A DNA stretch of 15,416 nt from Chloroflexota bacterium (GTDB lineage Bacteria > Chloroflexota > Anaerolineae > Caldilineales > Caldilineaceae). Every line of letters begins with the position of its first letter. The stretch's first letter is position 1. The notes under the pieces are model-generated. The model had not been told where the DNA came from. It worked only from the letters and a program-made list of their open reading frames with translations, and did not search any database. This document shows, in pieces, positions 6,250 through 12,197 of the stretch. The position numbers and the translations under genes were made by a program. The stretch spans positions 1-15,416 of the forward strand of contig JACQGT010000354.1 of NCBI GenBank assembly GCA_016199425.1, read 5' to 3'.

Positions 6250-7200
6250 ATGCGCTATCGAACACTGGGCCGCACGGGGCTGTCGGTGTCGGCCCTGGCG
6301 TTGGGAACGGTCGAATTGGGGCTGGAATACGGGATTCCTCTGCCGGGGGAAAGCGGCCGTCCCGGCGATGCGGAAGGGGTGCGCATCGTCCACGCCAGCC
6401 TGGACGGGGGCGTCAATTTCATCGACACGGCCCGCGCCTATGGCGAGAGCGAACGGGTGCTGGGGCTGGCCCTGGCGGATCGCCGGGATCGGGTGGTGCT
6501 GGCTTCCAAAGTGGCAACCCAGCGATCCGACGGCTGCACACCCACGGGCGACGAACTGCGCCGGACGATGTGCGCTTCTCTGGACGTGAGCCTGCGCCAG
6601 TTGCACACGGATTGGCTGGACATTTGGCAGATTCACAACGTAGACACGGCGCTGCTGGAGCAGGCCGAGACGGTGGCCGAGGTCTTCGCCACAGCCAGAC
6701 GAGCGGGCAAAGTTCGCTGGACGGGCGGCTCGTTCTACGGCGCAGCCTTGCCCCTGGCCGCGCTGAACTACGACATTTTCGATGTGATGCAGGTGACCTA
6801 TTCGGTGCTGGACCAGCGCCTGGCGGATCACTTTTTCGCTGCGGCCCAGGCGCGGAAGGTGGGGGTTGTCGTGCGTTCTGTTCTGCTCAAAGGGGCGCTG
6901 ACCGAGCGGGGCGAACATCTGCCGGACCATCTGGAACCGTTGCGGGAGCGCTCCCGCCGTTTTCGCCGCACGGTGGCGGAAGCGGGTATCGGTTGCAGCC
7001 CGGCCCAGGCCGCGGTCGCTTTTGCCCTGGCGCAGCCGGCCATCCACGCAGTGCTGGTAGGCGTGGGCAGCGTGCAGGAAGTGAACCACGCGCTGCAAGC
7101 CGCGACGCTAGAATTGCCGCCTGCTCTGGTGGATCAGTTGCGTGGGCTGCGTCTGGACGACGAAGGGCTGCTCAATCCAGGGACGTGGGGCATCGGGTGA
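6250..7200 (+). CDS. Aldo/keto reductase
   Basis: This 316-aa (alpha/beta)8-barrel oxidoreductase uses NADPH to reduce carbonyls or oxidise sugars. The AKR catalytic tetrad is complete: D59 and Y64 (FIDTARAYGESE), K87 (ASKVA) and H129 (WQIHN). The N-terminal MRYRTLGRTGLSVSALALGT is the standard first strand. The C-terminal part has the cofactor-binding SPAQAAVAFALAQP segment followed by VGVGSVQEVNHAL. The ATG at 6250 was chosen because GGAG lies 6 bases upstream and family members start at this point. The alternative ATG at 6202 overlaps the previous stop but would add a peptide encoded by a simple repeat. It is similar to aldose/threo-aldose dehydrogenase-like AKRs, but the substrate is unassigned. 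The preceding CBM9-like gene fits a sugar-related context, which is an inference. Confidence 0.93.
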   Translation: MRYRTLGRTGLSVSALALGTVELGLEYGIPLPGESGRPGDAEGVRIVHASLDGGVNFIDTARAYGESERVLGLALADRRDRVVLASKVATQRSDGCTPTGDELRRTMCASLDVSLRQLHTDWLDIWQIHNVDTALLEQAETVAEVFATARRAGKVRWTGGSFYGAALPLAALNYDIFDVMQVTYSVLDQRLADHFFAAAQARKVGVVVRSVLLKGALTERGEHLPDHLEPLRERSRRFRRTVAEAGIGCSPAQAAVAFALAQPAIHAVLVGVGSVQEVNHALQAATLELPPALVDQLRGLRLDDEGLLNPGTWGIG

Positions 7201-7204
7201 ATGG

Positions 7205-7232
7205 GGAGTGCGGAATGCGGAGTGCGGAATGC
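7205..7232. repeat. Heptad tandem repeat
   Basis: Four 7-bp units alternate GGAGTGC and GGAATGC immediately after the reductase stop codon (7200), followed by a degenerate GAAAT. The region 7242-7255 (CACCCCCATTC) loosely resembles an inverted heptad pair but is imperfect. This lies in the convergent spacer between the reductase and trmD. Confidence 0.85.
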
Positions 7233-7312
7233 GAAATACAGGCACCCCCATTCATCGGTTTTGGGGTCGCTCGAAAGTGGTGTTAGAATAGCTCTGTTTT
7301 GAGTCCATCCTC

Positions 7313-7333
7313 GGGCGGATTGGCAATCCGCCC
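7313..7333. repeat. Short perfect palindrome at the trmD stop
   Basis: GGGCGGATT (7313-7321) and AATCCGCCC (7325-7333) form a perfect 9-bp stem with a 3-base loop. The last base of the palindrome is also the last base of the trmD stop codon. No T-tract follows on the minus strand, so it looks more like a dispersed palindromic element, or an mRNA 3'-end hairpin, than a standard terminator. Confidence 0.75.
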
Positions 7334-8229
7334 TACGGGTGAGCGGCCCAGCCGTGGGCCGCGAGGAAGGCCCGATCCGCTTTGGACAGTTGCTCCACAG
7401 CCGCGGCAAGCAACTCCGGGCGGCGCTCCAGTGTGCGCAGCAGGGACTGTTCCCGTCGCCAGCGCTCCACCTGGGCGTGGTGGCCGCTGAGCAGCACATC
7501 CGGCGCAGTTTCACCCCGAAAGTTGTGCGGCCGGGTGTAGTGGGGGCCTTCCAGCAGGCCGCTGGTTCCGGCGGAATGGCTGTCCTGGTGCGCGCCCAAC
7601 GCATCGCCCAGCGCGCCGGGCAGCAGGCGGGTCACAGCATCGACGATGACCATTGCGGCCAATTCGCCCCCGCTGAGGACAAAATCGCCGATGCTGATTT
7701 CATCGGTGACCAGTTGGCTGCGCACCCGCTCGTCTACCCCTTCGTAGCGCCCGCAAATCAGGGCGATACGGGCGTGCTGGCTCAGTTCCAACGCCACAGA
7801 CTGGTCGAAGCGGCGGCCCTGGGGGGTGAGCAGAATCACAGGCGCGTCGGCGGGCAGGGGAGTGGCGGTCTCTGCATCCCACGGGGGCAGATCGACAAAG
7901 GCCGCTTCTACGGGCAATTCCCAGCCTGCGGGATGGGCGAGAACGGTTTCCACGGCGCGCACGATCGGTTCGGGTTTCATCACCATTCCCCCGCCGCCGC
8001 CATAGGGCGTCCCATCGCAGACGTGATGGCGGTCGGTGGTGTAGGCCCGAATATCGTGCAGGCGAATCTGAATCAGATGTTTCTCCAGCGCGCGTTTCAA
8101 AATACTCTCGGAGAACGGCCCCGCAAACATCGGCGGGAAGAGTGAAAAAATGTCGAAACAGAGCGTGCGGGGTGCAGTCTCGTGATCTTTGGAAAACGCG
8201 GTTTCGCCTACCGCCTGCTTTTCGTCCAT
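7333..8229 (-). CDS. trmD: tRNA (guanine37-N1)-methyltransferase
   Basis: This 298-aa SPOUT-class enzyme uses S-adenosylmethionine to methylate G37 next to the anticodon, preventing frameshifts. TrmD landmarks are all present: FDIFSLFPPMF (residues 25-35), HDIRAYTTDRHHVCDGTPYGGGGGMVM (58-84), LTPQGRRFDQ (134-143), the trefoil-knot SAM site LICGRYEGVDERV (158-170), EISIGDFVLSGGE (177-189), and DSHSAGTSGLLEGPHYTRP (216-234). About 22 residues precede the usual TrmD N-terminus. A GTG at 8238 is also in frame, but the ATG at 8229 is preferred because AAGG lies about 10 bases upstream and it gives the shorter extension. In many bacteria trmD sits with rpsP, rimM and rplS. Here it stands alone, convergent with the reductase and divergent from the peptidase gene. 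Confidence 0.96.
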   Translation of the reverse strand: MDEKQAVGETAFSKDHETAPRTLCFDIFSLFPPMFAGPFSESILKRALEKHLIQIRLHDIRAYTTDRHHVCDGTPYGGGGGMVMKPEPIVRAVETVLAHPAGWELPVEAAFVDLPPWDAETATPLPADAPVILLTPQGRRFDQSVALELSQHARIALICGRYEGVDERVRSQLVTDEISIGDFVLSGGELAAMVIVDAVTRLLPGALGDALGAHQDSHSAGTSGLLEGPHYTRPHNFRGETAPDVLLSGHHAQVERWRREQSLLRTLERRPELLAAAVEQLSKADRAFLAAHGWAAHP

Positions 8230-8230
8230 T

Positions 8231-8259
8231 TTGCCCACACCTTCAGTCTGTCCTATTTT
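8231..8259 (+). promoter_or_regulatory. Candidate promoter for the M23 peptidase gene
   Basis: TTGCCC (8231-8236) and TATTTT (8254-8259) are separated by exactly 17 bases, with four matches each to the -35 and -10 consensus. The site is just upstream of the trmD start in the divergent spacer. Predicted transcription would begin near 8266, before every plausible start codon of the peptidase. The consensus match is modest. Confidence 0.35.
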
Positions 8260-8412
8260 TTCAGGCTGATTGCTACACTAATCGGCTCCTACAGCCGCTC
8301 GAGGCGGGCAGCCCAGGCGCGCAACGCCGCCGCCGGCGGCCAGGTTTTGCGCCGTATCTACGGCCACATTGTAGCACAGGGGCTGGGGGCCGAGAAGCTG
8401 ACCGCCGCCTGG

Positions 8413-9885
8413 GAGATGCCCGGTTTTCCCCGGCGCAACCTGGGCGCAGCAGGCCAAATCGGAATGGCTTCGGTGATTGTCCTGCTGGCCTGGATATACT
8501 GGCCGGGTGAAGCCGCGGCCCCGGCTCTCTCGTCTGCCATTGGTCAGCCTATCGCAGGCCAACTCACCTCCCCTGTGGCTGCCAGCGCAAGCAACGACGC
8601 GGCCAGTGCATCCGCCAACCTGCCCTCTGCCCAAAACGCATCTCCCCAGCAGATCGCGGCCACCAAAGAACGTTTTAGCGCCCTCACTTCCCAGCAGGTA
8701 GAGAGTGACAGATCGGTGACGATTGCGCACTCCGAGCCGCTCCCATTCGGTGCGGAAATCGAAGATGCCCCTGCCTTGCCGGTGAGCAGCCCGGAGGAGG
8801 CGGAGACGGACCCACGCGCGGCAGAGGCCGAGAGTAGTGCAAGTGATGTATCTGCCACTTCCAGCCGACCGGAGAGTCTGGCCAATCTGCTGGCCTCTTT
8901 GGCCGAGATGACAGCCGAACCGCGGGAAGCGGTGAGCCAGGCGGTGGCGGGTGTGGGCGAATTGGCCACAGGCACGCGCAAGACAAGCCGAACTGCCGTA
9001 GAAGCCCAGCACACCAGCACACCTCCGCCCCCCGCGCAGCCAACCCCCGCGCCCGCGATTGCTCTGGTCCCCGGCCCCCAGTGGGCGGAGTTTACGCCTG
9101 CCGCAGCCCCAGATGTCGATCATTTCTGGCTGGGCCAGCCCCATCCGTCCGGCTACGATCAGCTTTACAGCCCCAACTACCAGTTTGGCAGCACAGCCGG
9201 GAATCGTTACCGCATCCATCACGGGGTGGATATTTCCAACAATGCGGGCGCGCCGGTGTTGGCCATGGGCGAGGGTGAAGTGGTCCACGCCGGACCGGAC
9301 AACCCCGCGTTGCTGGGGCCGTACAACAATTTCTATGGCAATGCGGTGGTCATCCGTCTGAACCGTCGCCTGCCCACCCCGGAGGGTGAGCAGGATGTCT
9401 ACGTGCTGCTCGGCCACATGAGCGAAGTCTATGTGGAGCGGGGGCAGCAGGTGACGCCCGATGTGGTTGTAGGCGCGGTGGGGATGACCGGCATTGCCAT
9501 CGGTCCCCATCTGCACGTGGAGGTGCGGGTGGGGCAGAACAGCTATCTGGACTCGGTGAACCCGGCCCTGTGGATGCAGAACGCCCCCGGCGCAGGCGCG
9601 GTGGCGGCTCGTCTGCTCACGGCGGACGGCCATTCGTGGCCTCTGGCCCGGCTCAGTCTGCTGCGCTACGAAGGCGGGGGAACTCGCTGGGTGCGCACGC
9701 TGGAAATCTACCCGGACGCGGAAAATATCCACGGCGACCCAGCCTGGGGCGAAAATGGTGCACTGAGCAATCTGGCCGCGGGCGCCTATTGGATTGGCGG
9801 CGTGGTCAACGGCGAGAAGTTCGGCCAGAATATCACCATCAATAGCGGCGAGACGACGTTTGTCGAGTTGCGCACCCAGCAGTAA
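8413..9885 (+). CDS. Membrane-anchored M23 (LytM-type) metallopeptidase
   Basis: With the first ATG clear of trmD, the product is 490 aa. A single hydrophobic segment (GMASVIVLLAWIYW, about residues 17-30) anchors a long, low-complexity Ala/Ser/Pro/Glu linker (about 35-220) outside the membrane. A zinc peptidase domain follows. Its ligands are intact: H269 and D273 in HHGVD, and H366-L-H368 in PHLHVEV, together with LLGHM. M23 enzymes cut peptidoglycan crosslinks or glycine-rich peptides. A C-terminal beta-rich domain of about 95 aa follows (WPLARLSLLRYEGG to the end). The start is uncertain: codon use looks coding from about 8290, so a TTG at 8347 or a rarer upstream codon could add 20-45 residues. 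The longest frame, from 8182, would overlap the divergent trmD start and is disfavoured. Confidence 0.87.
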   Translation, partial: EMPGFPRRNLGAAGQIGMASVIVLLAWIYWPGEAAAPALSSAIGQPIAGQLTSPVAASASNDAASASANLPSAQNASPQQIAATKERFSALTSQQVESDRSVTIAHSEPLPFGAEIEDAPALPVSSPEEAETDPRAAEAESSASDVSATSSRPESLANLLASLAEMTAEPREAVSQAVAGVGELATGTRKTSRTAVEAQHTSTPPPPAQPTPAPAIALVPGPQWAEFTPAAAPDVDHFWLGQPHPSGYDQLYSPNYQFGSTAGNRYRIHHGVDISNNAGAPVLAMGEGEVVHAGPDNPALLGPYNNFYGNAVVIRLNRRLPTPEGEQDVYVLLGHMSEVYVERGQQVTPDVVVGAVGMTGIAIGPHLHVEVRVGQNSYLDSVNPALWMQNAPGAGAVAARLLTADGHSWPLARLSLLRYEGGGTRWVRTLEIYPDAENIHGDPAWGENGALSNLAAGAYWIGGVVNGEKFGQNITINSGETTFVELRTQQ

Positions 9886-10006
9886 GCCGCGCTGCGTCTG
9901 TGCAGGGAAAGTCCCCCCATCGCATCACTTGATACCCATTGTCAGCCCCATTCGCATCCGGCGTTGGGGTATGCGCGCGCCAGGGTCGAGGGCAGTCCTG
10001 TGCGGT

Positions 10007-10044
10007 AGGAGTCTTTTTGGTCGTCGGGTCACGTTTCGACTCCT
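10007..10044 (+). promoter_or_regulatory. Inverted repeat abutting the -35 box
   Basis: AGGAGTC (10007-10013) and GACTCCT (10038-10044) are perfect 7-base inverted copies 24 bases apart. The right arm ends on the first base of the TTGACA at 10044. The position suits an operator half-site pair or a weak hairpin, but nothing else identifies a regulator. Confidence 0.3.
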
Positions 10045-10072
10045 TGACAGGCGGGTATAGGACGGGTAGAAT
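10044..10072 (+). promoter_or_regulatory. Near-consensus sigma70 promoter
   Basis: A perfect TTGACA (10044-10049), a 17-base spacer and TAGAAT (10067-10072, 5 of 6) make this, with the rel promoter, one of the two best promoters in the window. The transcription start is expected near 10079, giving a leader of about 32 bases to the small ORF at 10111 and then the VOC gene. Confidence 0.8.
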
Positions 10073-10110
10073 TGGGCCAGCCCCATCAATCACGCCAGGA
10101 AGAAAGCCGT

Positions 10111-10212
10111 ATGAACCCCTGCCGTCCCGCGCTCGCGGAGATTGCGCAAAAGGCCGGAACGAATCAACCGGCACATGACTTTGCGAACGATTGGTGTGTG
10201 ATCAAGAAATGA
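10111..10212 (+). CDS. 33-codon small ORF coupled to the VOC gene
   Basis: ATG at 10111 opens a 33-aa frame (starting MNPCRPALAEIAQKAG and ending DWCVIKK). It follows a good AGGAAG Shine-Dalgarno (10097-10102, 8-base spacing) and sits about 32 bases after the predicted transcription start. Its TGA overlaps the ATG of the VOC gene as ATGA (10209-10212), the classic arrangement for translational coupling. The peptide has two Cys, is mildly basic and has no membrane segment or recognised domain. It may be a leader peptide that loads ribosomes onto the next gene, which has only a weak SD, or a short functional protein. It shows no leader-attenuator run of one amino acid. It is too short for codon statistics to decide. 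Confidence 0.55.
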   Translation: MNPCRPALAEIAQKAGTNQPAHDFANDWCVIKK

Positions 10213-10646
10213 AGCAATCGATCATCCACCTGGCCTTGCTTGTGCGCGACTACGACGAAGCCATCGAGTTTTACTGCCAGAAGCTCCATTTCCAATTGAT
10301 CGAGGATTCCTACCAGCCGGAACAGGACAAGCGCTGGGTGGTCGTGGCTCCCCCCGGCTCCAGCGGCAGCAACCTTCTGTTGGCCCGCGCCTCCACACCC
10401 GAGCAGGCAGCGTTCATTGGCAACCAGAGCGGAGGCAGAGTCTTCCTCTTCCTTGCCACCGATGACTTCTGGCGCGACTACAACGAGATGCTTGCAGCCG
10501 GAATAGAGTTCGTCAGAGAGCCAAAACGAGCTAACTACGGGACAGTCGCTGTTTTTGCGGACCTGTACGGGAATCTCTGGGATCTGTTGGAGCCGGCAAA
10601 GCCGGAGGCCAGGGTAACGACTCAGGCGGGGATCAGTGAGCGCTGA
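10209..10646 (+). CDS. VOC-family (glyoxalase/bleomycin-resistance-like) protein
   Basis: This 145-aa protein has one pair of beta-alpha-beta-beta-beta VOC modules. The first begins IIHLALLVRDYDEAIEFY, with probable metal ligand H7. The second ends VAVFADLYGNLWDLLEP, with a probable glutamate ligand in LLEP. Members range from glyoxalase I to dioxygenases and antibiotic-binding proteins, and the sequence does not say which. The central FLFLATDDFWRDYNEMLAAGIEF segment is typical of uncharacterised small VOC proteins. The ATG at 10209 overlaps the stop of the 33-codon ORF. A GTG at 10191 is in frame but inside that small ORF and lacks a better SD. It is expected to be transcribed from the promoter at 10044. 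Confidence 0.82.
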   Translation: MKQSIIHLALLVRDYDEAIEFYCQKLHFQLIEDSYQPEQDKRWVVVAPPGSSGSNLLLARASTPEQAAFIGNQSGGRVFLFLATDDFWRDYNEMLAAGIEFVREPKRANYGTVAVFADLYGNLWDLLEPAKPEARVTTQAGISER

Positions 10647-10657
10647 TTGAGCGGTGG

Positions 10658-10786
10658 CCTGAGCCTGTCGAAGGGTAGCCGAGTCTGCGAGGCGTATCGA
10701 AATCTGGTAGGTTGAGCTTGTCGAAACCAAGCGAACGGGTCCTACCCGCTTGGTTTCGATACGGCCCAAATGCGGCCTACTCAACC
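10658..10786. repeat. REP-like palindromic element
   Basis: This non-coding stretch behind the VOC gene carries two related words, CCTGAGCCTGTCGAAGG (10658-10674) and GGTTGAGCTTGTCGAAACC (10710-10728), of a type widely dispersed in bacterial genomes. A perfect 13-bp inverted pair (10721-10733 with 10747-10759) lies inside an outer pair GGTTGAG/CTCAACC (10710-10716 with 10780-10786). A competing 10-bp pair (10693-10702 with 10754-10763) uses part of the same right arm. No T-tract follows. Confidence 0.8.
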
Positions 10787-10816
10787 GGCGCTGGTCCGTT
10801 ACACAGGCTGGGTAAG

Positions 10817-10850
10817 AATCCGTGCAAATCCTGAAAATCCGTGTCAATCC
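10817..10850. repeat. Short repeat with AATCC every 9-10 bases
   Basis: Four copies of AATCC start at 10817, 10827, 10836 and 10846, close to one helical turn apart, within wording of the AATCCGTGxAAATCCTGAAAATCC type. It lies in the spacer before the methyltransferase. It may be a dispersed repeat; no regulator is implied by the sequence alone. Confidence 0.6.
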
Positions 10851-10891
10851 GAGTCCTTATTGTCCCCTTAGCGGGTGGAGAGAAAGCGGCG

Positions 10892-11626
10892 ATGGGAAAA
10901 CGCAAAGACAGACGCGAGAACGCGCAACGCTACGCGCGCATCGCGCAAAGGGTGGCCCAGTCGGCTACGGCTGCCGACGAGGATTGCGGCAGCCACCCGG
11001 ACGCGCCCCTGGCCGATGAGCTGCTTGCCTCATCCAAAGAGCTTTCCACTCTCGTCTCTGCCAACGGGCGGCGCGAGCTGCCAAAGATGAAGAAGTTTCG
11101 CTTTCAACTCCTGCATCAGTGGATGACGGCCTATCTCGAACCCTGCCGCGTGGCCGATGTGGGCGGCGGCAAGGGTCTGTTGAGCTATCTCCTCCAGGGC
11201 AGTGGCTGGTCGGCCATTGTCATCGACCCCATCGAGCAAGCACTTCCCGCCAAATACAAGGATTTGAGCAGCAACCAGCAGATGCGTATCGCGGCCAGCG
11301 AGCAGGTGCCGCGTCTAAATTGCGCATTCGCGCCAGAGATGGCCCAGGATTTTGACCTTCTGGTGGCCATGCATGCCCACGGCTGCAACATCCAAATCGT
11401 CGATGCGGCAGCCCGATTTGGGTGTGAAGTGATTCTCCTGCCCTGCTGCGTCATTCACGAGCCTATCCATCCTCCGCCAGGGATACACTGGATTCAGTGG
11501 CTGGTTGAGTATGTGCTCGAAAAGGGCTTTGTTGTTGAACCATTTCGACTAAACTTCAAAGGCCAGAATATTGGCATCTATGCGCGAAAGATGGCTTACC
11601 AAACTGTTGTCGTCCCGGTGTTATAG
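10892..11626 (+). CDS. SAM-dependent methyltransferase of unknown substrate
   Basis: This 244-aa protein has a basic, Arg/Lys-rich N-terminus (MGKRKDRRENAQRYARIAQR), then KMKKFRFQLLHQWM (66-79), and a Rossmann SAM-binding motif I, VADVGGGKGLLSYLL (87-101). A DFDLLVAMHAHGCN segment follows (153-166), and then EVILLPCCVIHEPI (179-192). The order GGGKG, HxxG, PCC resembles TRM13/METTL25-type (Methyltransf_32-like) enzymes, where the HxCG and CC elements lie near the active site. With the basic tail, an RNA substrate is a reasonable guess. The start is the ATG at 10892, with GGAGAG roughly 10 bases upstream; an ATG at 10841 in frame would run through the spacer repeat. The 3' third is less GC-rich than its neighbours. 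No catalytic proof is possible from sequence. Confidence 0.72.
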   Translation: MGKRKDRRENAQRYARIAQRVAQSATAADEDCGSHPDAPLADELLASSKELSTLVSANGRRELPKMKKFRFQLLHQWMTAYLEPCRVADVGGGKGLLSYLLQGSGWSAIVIDPIEQALPAKYKDLSSNQQMRIAASEQVPRLNCAFAPEMAQDFDLLVAMHAHGCNIQIVDAAARFGCEVILLPCCVIHEPIHPPPGIHWIQWLVEYVLEKGFVVEPFRLNFKGQNIGIYARKMAYQTVVVPVL

Positions 11627-11649
11627 TGGCGGCAGGATTGGGGGTGGAT

Positions 11650-11688
11650 AATAGACCTGCCAGGTTTCCGAAACCTGGCAGGTCTATT
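11650..11688 (+). terminator. Perfect 18-bp hairpin between methyltransferase and YraN-family gene
   Basis: Bases 11650-11667 pair perfectly with 11671-11688 across a 3-base CCG loop, followed by TTGTTGTTG. It begins 24 bases after the methyltransferase stop and ends 20 bases before the next start codon. It could terminate transcription, but the short interrupted T-tract and the absence of room for a new promoter suggest an attenuator, an mRNA processing hairpin, or a dispersed palindrome. Confidence 0.5.
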
Positions 11689-11696
11689 TGTTGTTG

Positions 11697-11702
11697 AGGA
11701 GG
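11697..11702 (+). promoter_or_regulatory. Shine-Dalgarno deciding a TTG start
   Basis: AGGAGG stands 5 bases before the TTG at 11708 and supports that codon as the start of the YraN-family gene. Confidence 0.8.
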
Positions 11703-11707
11703 AAGCA

Positions 11708-12109
11708 TTGAGCAACAGACGCAAAGCTACCGGCCAGGCTGGCGAGGAGATCGCTGTGCGAACTCTGCGGGAAGCCGGGCTGTCTATTGTGGAGCGCAAT
11801 TGGCGCTGCCCTGTGGGGGAACTGGACATTGTGGCCGAGGAGATCGGGCCGGACTACGCCAGCGGTGCCAGCGACGCCCGCTGGCTGGTTCTGGTGGAGG
11901 TGCGTACCCGCAGCAGCACGGCCCGCGGCACGGCCCGGCAAGCATTCACACCCCGCAAGCAGGCCAAACTGCGCGAAGTCGCAGCCCATTACATACGGGA
12001 GAAGGGCTGGCGGGGTCCCTGGCGCATCGACGCGGTGGCTGTGCAGTTGGAACGTAGCGGGCGAGAGGTGTCGGTGGAGTATATCCGCCACGCGGTGGGC
12101 GGAGGATGA
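11708..12109 (+). CDS. yraN: YraN-family (UPF0102) endonuclease-like protein
   Basis: This 133-aa protein of a family with a restriction-endonuclease-like fold has an unproven cellular role, possibly in recombination or DNA processing. The N-terminal signature GQAGEEIAVRTLREAGLSIVERNWRCPVGELDIVAE is complete, including the nuclease-type E38 and D40 (GELD). The third active-site position is VLVEVRTR (61-68), with Arg in place of the usual Lys of the EVK motif. A short insert (about residues 47-58) separates the two. The C-terminal half, with AFTPRKQAKL and WRIDAVAVQLE, matches the family. It starts at a TTG directly behind an excellent SD. The miaA start lies 88 bases downstream with a heptad repeat between, so they may share a transcript. 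Confidence 0.88.
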   Translation: MSNRRKATGQAGEEIAVRTLREAGLSIVERNWRCPVGELDIVAEEIGPDYASGASDARWLVLVEVRTRSSTARGTARQAFTPRKQAKLREVAAHYIREKGWRGPWRIDAVAVQLERSGREVSVEYIRHAVGGG

Positions 12110-12114
12110 GGAAA

Positions 12115-12149
12115 ATAGTGAATGGTGAATTGCGAATAGTGAATTGTGA
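12115..12149. repeat. Heptad tandem repeat
   Basis: Five 7-bp units of the form ATNGTGA (ATAGTGA, ATGGTGA, ATTGCGA, ATAGTGA, ATTGTGA), with a degenerate sixth, lie 5 bases after the YraN-family stop codon. There is no inverted copy. It fills most of the spacer before miaA. Confidence 0.85.
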
Positions 12150-12197
12150 ATGGAGCAGTGCCGACGCCTGCAACCTGCTACAGAGCGAGAGAATGGG

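Noticed and set aside
7201..7332. Possible small gene or terminator pair in the reductase/trmD convergent spacer
   Set aside because: No frame with an SD is present, and only repeats and a short palindrome without a T-tract are seen.
8278..9732. Long minus-strand ORF (484 aa) opposite the M23 peptidase
   Set aside because: The plus-strand frame has intact M23 zinc motifs; the antisense product has no domain.
9886..10043. tRNA or structured RNA in the spacer after the M23 gene
   Set aside because: No cloverleaf or known riboswitch core could be drawn. Only a weak 7-base inverted repeat next to the promoter was found.
9939..10178. 79-aa plus-strand ORF in the spacer after the M23 gene
   Set aside because: It has no SD, spans the promoter at 10044, has no domain, and overlaps the better-supported 33-codon ORF in another frame.
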